From Ornithinibacillus halotolerans (GTDB lineage Bacteria > Bacillota > Bacilli > Bacillales > Amphibacillaceae): a DNA stretch of 64,000 nt. The position numbers and the translations under genes are program-made. The notes under the pieces are model-generated. The model did no database searches, was not told the origin of the DNA, and was given only the letters and a program-made list of their open reading frames with translations. Positions 1-9,609 of the stretch are shown here, one piece after another. The number at the start of each line of letters is the position of its first letter. Position 1 is the first letter of the stretch. The stretch lies in contig NZ_BMEY01000009.1 of NCBI RefSeq assembly GCF_014637405.1, forward strand, positions 1 to 64,000. Direction: 5' to 3'.

Positions 1-420
<420 letters not shown>

Positions 421-616
421 AAGACTTGCTTTTGGTTTTGCCAAAAGCAGAGTTTATAATAATTGAACGAGTCAATTACGTTCTTAGCTACTAAAGCACG
501 CTAGCTTTAGATTTATTTAATAGAAAAAACAGGGTATGTTTTTTCTTACATACTGGTTGTTTTGTTCAGTTTTCAAGGAGCAAAATTTTTGTCGCCATCT
601 CAGCGACAACTATTAT

Positions 617-645
617 ATCTTATCACACTCAAAGTATTATGTCAA
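617..645 (-). promoter_or_regulatory. rRNA operon promoter, proximal (sigma-A)
   Basis: On the minus strand -35 TTGACA (640-645), a 17-nt spacer and -10 TAAGAT (617-622). The transcript then carries the CTTGAAAACTGAACA motif at about 565-585, typical of Bacillus pre-16S leaders. Confidence 0.85.
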
Positions 646-705
646 CAAGTTTTTTGATTTTATACTCACTAACCTTACAAACGAAACATCTGAGCGACAT
701 TTATT

Positions 706-734
706 ACTATATCATCACCATCAGATTATGTCAA
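706..734 (-). promoter_or_regulatory. rRNA operon promoter, middle (sigma-A)
   Basis: Minus-strand -35 TTGACA (729-734), exactly 17 nt, then -10 TATAGT (706-711). The start-site segment (ATGTCGCTCAGATG) resembles that of the proximal promoter (TTGTCGCTGAGATG), so the two look like a tandem duplication. Confidence 0.8.
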
Positions 735-802
735 CTAGAATTGAAATGTTTTTTTATTTTTTTTATATCTTTAGGCTACTCATTTTTTAAGCAACAGAAT
801 AC

Positions 803-831
803 ATACTACACTCGTTTGGAATACTAGTCAA
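803..831 (-). promoter_or_regulatory. rRNA operon promoter, distal (candidate)
   Basis: Minus-strand -35 TTGACT (826-831), 17-nt spacer, -10 TAGTAT (803-808) preceded by TG. A run rich in A and T just upstream (832-860) could act as an UP element. The rest of 421-983 holds no gene that I can support; short open frames there lack a ribosome binding site and lie across the promoters. Confidence 0.6.
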
Positions 832-983
832 TATAAATTTTAGTTTTTATAAAGCAAGATTCCTTTATTAGTAATTAAACAAGGATATTATATTCGCTCC
901 ACTTTGTATATGTTCCTCTTGAATAGCTTCAAAATTAATACACACTATAACATTACTTTGATAATAACTTCGAGGAGGATCTT

Positions 984-1742
984 ATGAAAAGAATAACTAT
1001 TTCAGTGCTAGTACTATGCCTATTATTTCTAATGGATAATTATTCCATATACAGTGAAGAAAATCCCGCTCCTACACTTAATGTGATTAAAAATTATGAA
1101 GAAGATGTAACTGGTAATGGATTAAAAGAGATAATTGAACTAAAGGGACTACTTTTTTCACCTGACTCTAATTACTATAAGGATATTAAAGCTGTAATCA
1201 CTTCATCGGAAAATCAAATATGGGAGATTCCTTACTTGGGAGGATATGAACCTAGTTTAACTTTTATTGATTTAAATCACGATAAAGTTAATGATGTATT
1301 CTTTCAAAGTGCTTCTGGAGGAAGTGGTGGATTGTATCAGTACCAATTACATACATTAATTCATAATAAGCTTTCAGAAATTCCCCTTCCGGAACAACCT
1401 TATGTTATAGGTAAGTTTCAAGATAACTATGTAGTGGAAGTAACTTATTCACCTAATTCCAAACCAATCAATGTTGATGTTAAACATCGAAAAGAGGACT
1501 ACACTCGATTAGGTATTTATAGTAAGGATGGAAAACTTACTAAGCCATTATCAGCAATGGTGGCGCCAATAGCATATTTCGAACCAAAATTTATAAGTAA
1601 GACAAAAGGATATGGATTAAAAAGTTATCAACAAGTAAGTGGTGCATTTCATGCTGATCAGCTTGGGACAGTAGAATCACTCTGGTATTACGACAGAGAT
1701 AAATGGATTCTTCTACAAGCAAAATGGATGCCAAGTAAATAA
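984..1742 (+). CDS. Secreted protein of unknown function with calcium-loop-like repeats
   Basis: I do not recognise a named family. The 252-residue product starts with a Sec-type signal peptide (KR, then a hydrophobic stretch at about 5-21, no lipobox Cys), so it is probably exported. Two segments resemble EF-hand/VCBS calcium loops: DVTGNGLKE (about 41-49) and DLNHDKVND (about 96-104), followed by a Ser/Gly-rich turn. The start is set by GAGGAGG about 6 nt upstream of the ATG at 984. It stands alone, divergent from the rRNA operon and convergent with leuS, sharing a terminator with it. FG-GAP/VCBS-type secreted proteins of bacilli are the nearest analogy; its role is unknown. Confidence 0.8.
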   Translation: MKRITISVLVLCLLFLMDNYSIYSEENPAPTLNVIKNYEEDVTGNGLKEIIELKGLLFSPDSNYYKDIKAVITSSENQIWEIPYLGGYEPSLTFIDLNHDKVNDVFFQSASGGSGGLYQYQLHTLIHNKLSEIPLPEQPYVIGKFQDNYVVEVTYSPNSKPINVDVKHRKEDYTRLGIYSKDGKLTKPLSAMVAPIAYFEPKFISKTKGYGLKSYQQVSGAFHADQLGTVESLWYYDRDKWILLQAKWMPSK

Positions 1743-1746
1743 TATT

Positions 1747-1784
1747 TAAAGAGGCTCCTTGGATAAATTCCAGGAAGCCTCTTT
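1747..1784. terminator. Bidirectional intrinsic terminator
   Basis: Arms AAAGAGGCTCCTTGG and CCAGGAAGCCTCTTT with a 7-nt loop, with A/T runs on both sides; it sits between the converging 984 gene and leuS. Confidence 0.8.
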
Positions 1785-1787
1785 AAT

Positions 1788-4202
1788 TTAGTTTGCTACG
1801 ATATTAACTAACTTACCAGGAACAACTATTACTTTTCTAACTGTCTTACCTTCAATCCATTCTTGAATAGACTCATTTTCTAAAGCTAGTTTTTCTAGTT
1901 CTTCCTTTGAAATGTCTTTAGCTACGTTTACCTTCGCACGAACTTTACCCATTACTTGTAGAACGACCTCTACTTCATCTTCTACTAATTTAGATTCATC
2001 AAAAGTTGGCCATTGTTCATAACTAATAGTACTTTCATGCCCTAGACGACTCCAAAGTTCCTCAGCAATGTGTGGAGCAACTGGAGATAGAAGTTTAACA
2101 AAACCTTCAACAAATTGTTTTGAGATTTTTTCTGCTTTATACCCTTCATTCACAAATACCATCATTTGAGAGATTCCTGTATTGAAGTGAAGATTCTCAA
2201 AATCCTCTGTTACTTTTTTAACTGTTTGATGATAAACTTTTTCAAGTTCTTGACTATTATCTTCCACTATTTTATCAGAAAGAGTTCCATCTTCATTAAT
2301 AAATAGTCGCCATACTCGATCAAGGAAACGACGTGCACCATCTAGACCATTTGTAGACCAAGCAACAGATGCATCAAGTGGTCCCATGAACATTTCATAT
2401 AGTCTTAGTGTATCTGCACCGTGAGAAGCAATAATATCATCTGGGTTTACAACGTTCCCTTTCGATTTACTCATCTTCTCATTACCTTCACCTAGAATCA
2501 TACCTTGGTTAAATAGCTTCATAAATGGCTCTTTTGTTGGTACCACACCTATATCATACAAGAATTTATGCCAGAAACGTGCATATAGCAAGTGTAGAAC
2601 TGCATGTTCTGCTCCTCCGATATAAATATCAATCGGAAGCCATTTTTTAAGAAGTTCTGGGTCTGCTAGTTGTTCGTTATTAGTTGGATCAATATAACGT
2701 AGGAAATACCAGCAACTTCCTGCCCATTGTGGCATTGTATTTGTTTCACGACGACCTTTCATACCAGTTTCTGGATCTACTACATTCACCCATTCTTCAC
2801 TATTTGCCAGTGGCGATTCACCTGTTCCAGATGGTTTTATTTCTGTCATTACTGGAAGTTCAAGTGGTAATTCTTCTTCTGGAACTGCAGTCATTGTACC
2901 GTCTTCCCAATGGATAATCGGAATTGGCTCACCCCAATAGCGTTGTCTAGAAAACAGCCAATCACGTAGACGATATGTTATTTTTTTCGTTCCTACTCCT
3001 TTTTCTTCTAGCCAAGCAATCATTTTTGTAATTGCTTCTTCTTTATCCAAACCATTTAGAAAATCAGAGTTAACATGTACTCCATCTCCAGTGTATGCTT
3101 CCTTAGAAATATCCCCTCCGGAAACCACTTCAATAATTGGCAAATCAAACTTCGTTGCAAACTCATAGTCACGTTCGTCATGTGCAGGTACGGCCATAAT
3201 GGCACCAGTACCATAAGACATTAGTACGTAATCAGCAATCCAAATTGGCATTTTCTGATTTGTTACAGGGTTAATTGCATAAGCTCCGCTGAATACTCCA
3301 GTTTTATCTTTAGCTAGATCCGTTCTTTCCAAATCTGATTTTGTTTGTACTTCATTCAAATATTTTTGAACTGTTTCTTTTTGTTCAGCGGTTGTTATTT
3401 TTTCAACAAAAGGATGTTCTGGAGCTAGGACTGCATACGTTGCACCAAACAAAGTATCTGGTCTTGTTGTAAATACTGTGAAACTTTCATCGTGTCCATC
3501 AATTTGGAAAGTAACTTCAGCACCTTCTGAACGACCAATCCAATTGCGTTGCATATCCTTAATACTCTCTGGCCAATCTAGCTCTTCAAGATCTTCCAAT
3601 AGTCTATCGGCATATTCAGTAATTTTAAGTACCCATTGCTTCATTGGTTTCCGTACTACAGGATGGCCACCTCGTTCACTTTTCCCATCAATAACTTCTT
3701 CATTAGCAAGAACAGTACCAAGTGCTGGACACCAGTTAACTGCTACCTCATCAATATACGCAAGTCCTTTTTCATAAAGCTTAGTGAAAATCCATTGTGT
3801 CCATTTATAATAATTTGGATCTGTTGTACTTATTTCTCGGTCCCAATCATAGGAAAAGCCTAGTTCTTGAATCTGTCTTCTAAATGTATTGATATTTTTT
3901 ATCGTAAATTCTGCTGGACTATTCCCTGTATCCAGTGCGTATTGTTCTGCTGGAAGACCGAATGCGTCCCAACCCATAGGGTGAAGAACTTCATAACCTT
4001 GCATCCGCTTCATGCGGGAAAGTATATCTGTTGCAGTATAACCCTCTGGATGTCCTACGTGTAGTCCTGCCCCTGATGGATACGGGAACATATCTAGTGC
4101 ATAGAACTTCTTTTTATTCGATGATGTATCCGTCTTAAATGTTTTGTTTTCAAGCCAGTAACTTTGCCATTTCTTCTCAATCTCAAGATGATTAAAACTC
4201 AT
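1788..4202 (-). CDS. leuS: Leucyl-tRNA synthetase
   Basis: Charges tRNA-Leu with leucine in the cytoplasm (class Ia synthetase). The 804-residue length is normal for bacterial LeuRS. The HIGH signature appears as HVGH at about 48-51 within [15 protein letters not shown], and the KMSKS loop [11 protein letters not shown] at about 574. The central CP1 editing domain (about 220-420) contains the threonine-rich [12 protein letters not shown] segment, and the C-terminal anticodon-binding domain is complete. The ATG at 4202 follows GGAGG. A T-box leader lies directly upstream, so expression should respond to uncharged tRNA-Leu. It is monocistronic. Confidence 0.98.
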   Translation of the reverse strand: MSFNHLEIEKKWQSYWLENKTFKTDTSSNKKKFYALDMFPYPSGAGLHVGHPEGYTATDILSRMKRMQGYEVLHPMGWDAFGLPAEQYALDTGNSPAEFTIKNINTFRRQIQELGFSYDWDREISTTDPNYYKWTQWIFTKLYEKGLAYIDEVAVNWCPALGTVLANEEVIDGKSERGGHPVVRKPMKQWVLKITEYADRLLEDLEELDWPESIKDMQRNWIGRSEGAEVTFQIDGHDESFTVFTTRPDTLFGATYAVLAPEHPFVEKITTAEQKETVQKYLNEVQTKSDLERTDLAKDKTGVFSGAYAINPVTNQKMPIWIADYVLMSYGTGAIMAVPAHDERDYEFATKFDLPIIEVVSGGDISKEAYTGDGVHVNSDFLNGLDKEEAITKMIAWLEEKGVGTKKITYRLRDWLFSRQRYWGEPIPIIHWEDGTMTAVPEEELPLELPVMTEIKPSGTGESPLANSEEWVNVVDPETGMKGRRETNTMPQWAGSCWYFLRYIDPTNNEQLADPELLKKWLPIDIYIGGAEHAVLHLLYARFWHKFLYDIGVVPTKEPFMKLFNQGMILGEGNEKMSKSKGNVVNPDDIIASHGADTLRLYEMFMGPLDASVAWSTNGLDGARRFLDRVWRLFINEDGTLSDKIVEDNSQELEKVYHQTVKKVTEDFENLHFNTGISQMMVFVNEGYKAEKISKQFVEGFVKLLSPVAPHIAEELWSRLGHESTISYEQWPTFDESKLVEDEVEVVLQVMGKVRAKVNVAKDISKEELEKLALENESIQEWIEGKTVRKVIVVPGKLVNIVAN

Positions 4203-4233
4203 AATACTTCCTCCTTATTATAAAAATAAATAC

Positions 4234-4465
4234 AAAAAAGCTTCTCATCCCAATGAAGGGACGAGAAGCTATTATTCCCGCGGTACCACCCAAATTAACG
4301 AAGTAATCGTTCACTTGTATCCATAACGTGGACGTACGTCAGAAACTACTTTCTTTCATTCCTGCAGCCTTGAAGGCGAGTTCGTAACGCTTCAGGGACA
4401 ATTCACACCAACCATTGTCTCTCTTTACCTGAACCTAATTACTACTACTCCTTCGCATCGCTTTT
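4234..4465 (-). promoter_or_regulatory. T-box leader of leuS, tRNA-Leu responsive
   Basis: On the minus strand the T-box sequence GGGTGGTACCGCGG is at 4278-4291; its TGGT would pair with the tRNA 3' end ACCA. The stem I elements AAAGAGAGAC and GGTTGGTGTGAA are visible, and the specifier-loop segment GAACTCGCC places CTC (Leu) at 4378-4380. The competing terminator (AGCTTCTCGTCCC/GGGATGAGAAGCT plus six Ts) occupies 4234-4270. Specifier, T-box and gene agree. Confidence 0.95.
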
Positions 4466-4561
4466 CATTATTTAAATTGAATTGTAATGAATAGTAATAG
4501 CTTTGTCAAGATATTCCTATTTTAATCCTTTTATATGATGAAAAAGCCTAATTAACATAAT

Positions 4562-4666
4562 CTTTAGCAAAGATAATGACATCTTTAGCAAGTTTACAGG
4601 AAACTTTAGCAACTTTACAGTAATCTTTAGCAACTTTCACCAAAACTTTAGCAACTCCCTTTCATT
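4562..4666. repeat. Five-copy array of CTTTAGCAA at exact 21-bp spacing
   Basis: The 9-mer CTTTAGCAA starts at 4562, 4583, 4604, 4625 and 4646, each exactly 21 bp apart. The 12 bp between copies vary but are A/T-rich, often starting with TTT. No sixth copy is found one period to either side. The period equals two helical turns and seven codons. One plus-strand frame is open through the array with a phenylalanine/serine heptad but has no ATG or GTG start, so I treat this as a DNA-level repeat in the leuS-mnmM gap. Confidence 0.9.
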
Positions 4667-4706
4667 ACTCTACGAATACTTCACTAATTTGTGCACATCA
4701 TTTAAT

Positions 4707-4735
4707 TTCCGAAAATTATCTAAAAATGCTATTCT
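4707..4735 (+). promoter_or_regulatory. Probable sigma-A promoter of mnmM
   Basis: -35-like TTCCGA (4707-4712), a 17-nt spacer and -10 TATTCT (4730-4735), ending 36 bp before the chosen mnmM start. Confidence 0.5.
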
Positions 4736-4771
4736 TAATAGAGAGATTTACTTATGGTTAGGAGAGCGTTA

Positions 4772-5335
4772 ATGAAAAGCATATTAAAATATTCTCATCA
4801 TTTATTAGAAGAGATAATTACACCTGGGGAAACAGTTATTGATGCAACATGTGGTAATGGTAATGATACATTATTCTTAAGTAAACTAGTTGGTGAAACT
4901 GGAGAAGTCCTTGCATTTGATATTCAAGAACAAGCAATAGATAATACAGATCAATTATTAGTTGAAAATCATTGTACAAACGTTTCGCTTATATTAGATA
5001 GTCATGCTAATATAGAAAACTATTTGACAGAAGACTTAAGAGGAAAAATTGGTGGAGCTATCTTCAACTTAGGATATTTGCCAAAGAGTGATAAATCTAT
5101 TATCACCAGAGGGGAATCAACAATTAAAGCAATTAATACAATATTACACTATTTAAAAAAGAACGGAAGAATTATTCTAGTTGTCTATTATGGTCATGAA
5201 GGTGGAGTAGAGGAAAAGAATTCCATCCTTAAATCTGTTATAGCATTAGACCAGAAACAATTTAACGTCTTACAATATGGTTTTATTAATCAAAAGAATA
5301 ATCCACCTTTTATTATTGCTATCCAGAAAAAATAA
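4772..5335 (+). CDS. mnmM: tRNA U34 methyltransferase MnmM (YtqB family)
   Basis: A class I SAM-dependent methyltransferase matching B. subtilis YtqB nearly end to end. That family is reported to methylate the 5-aminomethyl-2-thiouridine at the wobble base of certain tRNAs. SAM motif I is DATCGNGND at about 24-32, the acidic motif II is AFDIQE, and the family's NLGYLP segment and the C-terminal QKNNPPFIIAIQKK tail are present. I chose the ATG at 4772 because AGGAG at 4760-4764 is 7 nt upstream of it; the ATG at 4754 precedes this site. The product is 187 residues. The next gene follows after 15 bp, suggesting an operon. Confidence 0.93.
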   Translation: MKSILKYSHHLLEEIITPGETVIDATCGNGNDTLFLSKLVGETGEVLAFDIQEQAIDNTDQLLVENHCTNVSLILDSHANIENYLTEDLRGKIGGAIFNLGYLPKSDKSIITRGESTIKAINTILHYLKKNGRIILVVYYGHEGGVEEKNSILKSVIALDQKQFNVLQYGFINQKNNPPFIIAIQKK

Positions 5336-5350
5336 GAAAGGGGTTTACCA

Positions 5351-5878
5351 ATGATTCATCATTATAAAAATGTTTCACCAGCCATCCATCCAACTGCATT
5401 TATCGCTAATGATGCAGTCGTTATCGGGGATGTCGAAATAGGGGAAGAATCTAGTATTTGGTTTAAAACGGTTATTCGTGGTGATGTTGCACCAACTAAA
5501 ATTGGAAAAAGAGTGAGTATCCAAGATCTTTCGATGCTTCACCAAAGCCCAAATAACACATTAATTGTAGAAGATGATGTAACTGTTGGTCATCAAGTTA
5601 CGCTCCATTCAGCAATTGTAAGAAAAAAAGCGTTAATTGGTATGGGGTCAATTATATTAGATGGTGCTGAGATTGGTGAACACGCATTTATCGGGGCTGG
5701 CAGTTTAGTCCCTCCAGGCAAAAAAATCCCCCCACATACTTTAGCGATGGGCAGACCGGCAAAAGTTGTACGTGAACTTACAGAGGATGACTATAAAGAG
5801 ATGGAACGAGTTAGAATATCGTATGTGGAAAAGGGACAATATTATAAACATCATACAAATTTAGGGATAGAGAACTAA
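5351..5878 (+). CDS. ytoA: Gamma-carbonic-anhydrase-like hexapeptide protein (YtoA)
   Basis: A left-handed beta-helix protein of 175 residues built from repeated [LIV]GxxxxI hexapeptides (for example VVIGDVEIGEESSIW). Histidines in LHQSPN and in VGHQVTLHS occupy the zinc-site positions of gamma-class carbonic anhydrases. Catalytic activity in this YtoA/YrdA-type subfamily is uncertain, so the enzymatic call is inference. It probably forms a trimer in the cytoplasm. GAAAGGGG precedes the ATG, and mnmM ends 15 bp upstream, as in related genomes. Confidence 0.9.
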   Translation: MIHHYKNVSPAIHPTAFIANDAVVIGDVEIGEESSIWFKTVIRGDVAPTKIGKRVSIQDLSMLHQSPNNTLIVEDDVTVGHQVTLHSAIVRKKALIGMGSIILDGAEIGEHAFIGAGSLVPPGKKIPPHTLAMGRPAKVVRELTEDDYKEMERVRISYVEKGQYYKHHTNLGIEN

Positions 5879-5901
5879 ATAAGATATTGGGGAAGTTTCA
5901 T

Positions 5902-6096
5902 ATGAAAGGTATTAAATTAAGTAAACTATTTTTCGTCTTCATGTTAATTGGGAGTATAGCAATTACACTTAGTGCCCTTAATATTGGTAGAGATTTTATT
6001 AGTGACCATATATATTGGTTTGTAATTCCTTTGTGGATTGGCATGATAGGTTATTCCATTATTGAAAAGCAAAATAAGAAACAAAAAAAACAATAA
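5902..6096 (+). CDS. Small membrane protein, two TM segments
   Basis: Not assigned to a family. With the ATG at 5902 (GGGGA at 5889-5893 upstream) the product has 64 residues: a hydrophobic segment at about 8-26, a second at about 39-55, and a strongly basic tail ending KKQKKQ. A longer in-frame reading from TTG at 5887 would leave no ribosome binding site. It follows ytoA by 23 bp and ends at a shared terminator, so it is likely the last gene of the mnmM operon. Confidence 0.65.
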   Translation: MKGIKLSKLFFVFMLIGSIAITLSALNIGRDFISDHIYWFVIPLWIGMIGYSIIEKQNKKQKKQ

Positions 6097-6126
6097 AAAG
6101 AACGCTTGATTCCAAGCGTTCTTTTA
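6096..6126. terminator. Bidirectional intrinsic terminator
   Basis: AAAAGAACGCTTG and CAAGCGTTCTTTT arms with a 4-6 nt loop between two convergent genes (5902 gene and metK). Confidence 0.85.
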
Positions 6127-6128
6127 TT

Positions 6129-7325
6129 TTATTTCGTTAATGATACTAACTCATCTACTTTATCAGTCTTTTCCCAAGGGAACTCCAAGTCAGTTCTTCC
6201 AAAGTGACCGTAAGCAGCGGTATCTTTATAGATAGGTCTTTGTAAATCAAGCATTCGAATAATTCCAGCAGGTCTTAAATCGAAGGTTGCACGTACAGCA
6301 TCTGCTAATTTTTCTTCTGCTACTGTCCCAGTTCCAAATGTATTGATTGCAATGGAAACTGGCTCTGCAACACCAATAGCATATGCTAACTGTACTTCAC
6401 AAGAATCTGCTAGTCCTGCAGCTACAATATTTTTGGCAACATATCGTGCAGCGTATGCAGCGGAACGGTCAACTTTTGTTGGGTCCTTACCACTAAATGC
6501 ACCACCACCATGACGAGCATAGCCGCCATACGTATCAACAATAATTTTTCTTCCAGTAAGACCTGCATCCCCTTGTGGTCCTCCAATTACGAAGCGACCT
6601 GTCGGATTAATGAAGTACTTTGTATTCTCATCTAATAATTCTGACGGGACAACTGGCTTTATGACATACTCCATTAAATCTGTTTCTATTTGTTCTAATG
6701 TTGCTTTTTGAGAGTGCTGTGTTGAAATAACAATCGTATCAACTCGGATTGGACGATCGTCTTCATCATATTCAATCGTAACTTGAGTTTTACCATCTGG
6801 ACGTAGATATGCCAATGTACCATCTTTTCTAACATCACTTAAACGCTTAGAAAGTTTATGAGCTAATGATATTGGAAGAGGCATTAATTCTTTTGTTTCA
6901 TTACAAGCATACCCAAACATAAGACCTTGGTCTCCAGCTCCAATTGCAGCAATTTCACCTTCCGTCATTTTCCCTTGACGTGCTTCTAATGCTTGGTTTA
7001 CTCCACTAGCAATATCAGGTGACTGTTCATCAATAGCAGTTAAGACAGCACAAGTATCTGCATCAAAACCATACTTAGCTCTAGTATATCCGATATCTTT
7101 AATTGTTTGACGGACAACTGCTGGAATATCAACATAGGTTGATGTAGTAATTTCCCCTGCTACTAAAACTAATCCAGTTGTTACTGTAGTTTCGCAAGCA
7201 ACACGAGCAACAGGATCTTTCTTTAAAATTTCATCTAAGATTGCATCCGAAATCTGATCACAAATTTTATCAGGATGCCCTTCTGTTACGGATTCAGAAG
7301 TAAATAAACGACGATTGTTAGCCAT
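6129..7325 (-). CDS. metK: S-adenosylmethionine synthetase
   Basis: Makes SAM from methionine and ATP in the cytoplasm. The 398-residue product has the usual length. The ATP-binding segment [16 protein letters not shown] is at 16-31, the signature [12 protein letters not shown] at 129-140 and the glycine-rich [19 protein letters not shown] near 270-290. A GGAGG sequence precedes the ATG. It is transcribed divergently from pckA, as in other bacilli, and a SAM riboswitch lies upstream, so its product shuts off its own gene. The neighbour asnB found in B. subtilis is not present here. Confidence 0.98.
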   Translation of the reverse strand: MANNRRLFTSESVTEGHPDKICDQISDAILDEILKKDPVARVACETTVTTGLVLVAGEITTSTYVDIPAVVRQTIKDIGYTRAKYGFDADTCAVLTAIDEQSPDIASGVNQALEARQGKMTEGEIAAIGAGDQGLMFGYACNETKELMPLPISLAHKLSKRLSDVRKDGTLAYLRPDGKTQVTIEYDEDDRPIRVDTIVISTQHSQKATLEQIETDLMEYVIKPVVPSELLDENTKYFINPTGRFVIGGPQGDAGLTGRKIIVDTYGGYARHGGGAFSGKDPTKVDRSAAYAARYVAKNIVAAGLADSCEVQLAYAIGVAEPVSIAINTFGTGTVAEEKLADAVRATFDLRPAGIIRMLDLQRPIYKDTAAYGHFGRTDLEFPWEKTDKVDELVSLTK

Positions 7326-7455
7326 TTGGCTAAATCCTCCCTCTTTTTACTGGTACGGAACTCTATAATTATCAGTATTATATCCTAATCTTATATAAGA
7401 AAAACTAGCCCACTACTTTATCTAATAATTCGTATCTATTTAGCGTTTTAGAACA

Positions 7456-7616
7456 TAAAAAATCCTTTCCTGCAATACATGAGGAAAGGAATGACCAGCC
7501 TTTCGCTCTTATTGTTCAAGGATTAATCCTTGCATCAGGTTAGCACCTTTTCACAAATGTGAGGTTGCTGGGCTTCATCGGGTCTGTCCCTCCGCCTGCT
7601 CTGAATAAGAGTATCC
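7456..7616 (-). promoter_or_regulatory. SAM (S-box) riboswitch of metK
   Basis: Minus-strand aptamer about 7506-7614: it begins CTCTTATTCAGAGCAGGCGG, continues with GAGGGACAGACCCGATGAAG, CCCAGCAACC and GGTGCTAACCTGATGC, and closes with AATAAGAG pairing to the 5' CTCTTATT. A terminator follows (TCCTTTCCTCATGTATTGCA, then GGAAAGGATTTTTT, 7456-7492). All core S-box elements are present. Confidence 0.97.
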
Positions 7617-7718
7617 GCTCTATTGTAGGTTAACTTAATGGACAATACAATGTCAATAAGTTAATCCACTGTCACAAAACTTTTTATTTAATAATACAAT
7701 AAAAAATAATAATTAGTA

Positions 7719-7746
7719 TGGACTATTAACGCAAATGTGTTATACT
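7719..7746 (+). promoter_or_regulatory. pckA promoter with CcpN-like operator
   Basis: -35-like TGGACT (7719-7724), 16-nt spacer, -10 TATACT (7741-7746). The segment TGTGTTATACT (7736-7746), overlapping the -10 box, fits the CcpN consensus TRTGHYATAYW as I recall it. CcpN represses pckA and gapB in B. subtilis during glycolytic growth. No ccpN gene is in the window, so the assignment is inference. Confidence 0.55.
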
Positions 7747-7827
7747 AATAATTAATTTCAGGTTATTAATTATAACATCAAAGGAATATTGTTAATTAAA
7801 CTTTTTATAAAAGGTAGGTAATTTTGA

Positions 7828-9414
7828 ATGAACACAGTAATGAAATCTTCTCAATTAGAAGAACTTCTATCACAAACTCACGTGAAGAGAAACTTATCTG
7901 TTGCAGCTTTAGTTGAAAAAGTACTTTCTCGTAACGAAGGTCGTTTAACAAATACTGGTGCCGTTTTAGCAACTACTGGTAAATATACTGGACGTTCTCC
8001 AGAAGATAAATTTATTGTAAAGGATTCCATATCTGAAAGTAAAGTAGATTGGGGTACAGTAAACAAACCAATTGAAGAGGAAATTTTTGAAAACCTTTAT
8101 AAGAAAGTTATCTCCCATTTAAAAGATAAAGATGAAGTATTTGTTTTTGACGGTTTTGCTGGAGCAGATACAAATTACCAATTACCAATTCAAGTAATTA
8201 ACGAATTTGCTTGGCATAATTTATTCGCTAAACAATTATTTATTCGCCCAACAGAAGAACAGCTTGAAAGACATGAGCCGTCGTTTACCGTTATCTCTGC
8301 ACCTACATTTAAAGCTGATCCTGAAGTCGATGGTACAAACTCAGAAGCATTTATTCTTGTTTCGTTTAAACATAGAGTCATTTTAATAGGTGGAACAGAA
8401 TATGCAGGTGAAATTAAAAAGTCTATCTTCTCGATTATGAATTTGCTATTACCGGAACAAAATATCCTTTCTATGCACTGTTCAGCAAACGTTGGAAATG
8501 AAGGAGATGTTGCTTTATTCTTCGGTTTATCCGGAACAGGTAAAACAACATTGTCTGCGGATCCATATCGTAAATTAATTGGTGATGATGAACATGCATG
8601 GAGTTCAAACGGTGTTTTCAATATTGAAGGTGGATGCTATGCGAAATGTGTAAATCTATCAGAAGAAAAAGAACCCCAAATTTTTAATGCAATCAAATTT
8701 GGTTCTGTCTTAGAAAATGTCGTTGTTGACGAGAAAACCCGAGTTCCTGATTACGATAATACAACATTAACTGAAAATACTAGAGCAGCCTATCCATTAG
8801 AGCATATCGAAAATATTGTAGAGCCAAGTATTGCAGGACATCCAAATACGATTATTTTCTTAACTGCCGATGCTTCGGGTACATTACCACCGATCAGTAA
8901 ACTGACTAAGGAACAAGCTATGTATCATTTCCTAAGTGGATATACTAGTAAACTTGCAGGAACAGAACGTGGTGTGACAGAACCACAAGCAACATTCTCA
9001 GCTTGCTTTGGTGCGCCTTTCTTACCATTAGCTCCTGCAACATACGCTAAGATGCTTGGTGAGAAGATTGACTTGTATAATACCAATGTATTTTTAATTA
9101 ATACTGGTTGGACTGGTGGTTCATATGGTGTAGGTAATCGAATTAAACTTGCTTACACAAGAGCAATGGTTCATGCAGCTTTAGAAGGTGAACTTAATAA
9201 CGTTGAAACAATAAAAGATGAAATATTTGGTTTAGAGATTCCTGCACATGTTGCAGGGGTACCAGATGAAGTATTAATTCCAAAGAATACGTGGGTTGAT
9301 AAGGAAGCATATGATTTTGCTGCAAAAGAACTAGCTACTAAATTCCATACAAACTTCCAAAAGTTCTCCCATGTTAGCCCGGAAATCGCGGCAGCTGGAC
9401 CTGTTTATAAGTAA
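7828..9414 (+). CDS. pckA: Phosphoenolpyruvate carboxykinase (ATP)
   Basis: Converts oxaloacetate and ATP to phosphoenolpyruvate, the first committed step of gluconeogenesis. The length of 528 residues equals the bacillus enzyme. The P-loop [11 protein letters not shown] starts near residue 233, the second kinase motif IGDDEHAW lies near 252, and the acidic/arginine segment RAAYP is present. AGGTAGG lies upstream of the ATG. It is a single-gene unit with its own terminator, divergent from metK. A CcpN-like site overlaps its -10 box. Confidence 0.98.
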   Translation: MNTVMKSSQLEELLSQTHVKRNLSVAALVEKVLSRNEGRLTNTGAVLATTGKYTGRSPEDKFIVKDSISESKVDWGTVNKPIEEEIFENLYKKVISHLKDKDEVFVFDGFAGADTNYQLPIQVINEFAWHNLFAKQLFIRPTEEQLERHEPSFTVISAPTFKADPEVDGTNSEAFILVSFKHRVILIGGTEYAGEIKKSIFSIMNLLLPEQNILSMHCSANVGNEGDVALFFGLSGTGKTTLSADPYRKLIGDDEHAWSSNGVFNIEGGCYAKCVNLSEEKEPQIFNAIKFGSVLENVVVDEKTRVPDYDNTTLTENTRAAYPLEHIENIVEPSIAGHPNTIIFLTADASGTLPPISKLTKEQAMYHFLSGYTSKLAGTERGVTEPQATFSACFGAPFLPLAPATYAKMLGEKIDLYNTNVFLINTGWTGGSYGVGNRIKLAYTRAMVHAALEGELNNVETIKDEIFGLEIPAHVAGVPDEVLIPKNTWVDKEAYDFAAKELATKFHTNFQKFSHVSPEIAAAGPVYK

Positions 9415-9461
9415 CATATTTTGTTTGTCCTCATCCCAAGAGGGTTTAAATATTTTGATTT

Positions 9462-9491
9462 AACCGACCTATTCCATGGTCGGTTTTTTCT
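9462..9491 (+). terminator. Intrinsic terminator of pckA
   Basis: AACCGACC, an 8-nt loop, GGTCGGTT followed by a T run. Confidence 0.85.
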
Positions 9492-9609
9492 TTTTATATT
9501 AATAAAATGTATTTAATATGCAATGAAGAAATATAGGCATTCACACATTTTTTTCACACCGCATACACTGTCTTGACTAAAAATTTCGATGTTGAAAGGG
9601 TCGAATAGA

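Noticed and set aside
536-827. Two short plus-strand open frames in the rRNA upstream region
   Set aside because: They cover the rRNA promoters on the other strand, have no ribosome binding site and have low-complexity Phe/Tyr-rich translations.
4562-4666. CRISPR array
   Set aside because: The repeat is only 9 bp, spacers are 12 bp and not unique in character, and no cas gene is near.
4542-4756. Plus-strand heptad-repeat peptide through the 21-bp array
   Set aside because: The frame is open but has no ATG or GTG start and no ribosome binding site; kept only as a remark.
9495-9609. TPP riboswitch before the ytlACD importer
   Set aside because: None of the THI-box blocks (CTGAGA, ACCTGATCTGG-like) is present, so a thiamine-precursor substrate is not supported.
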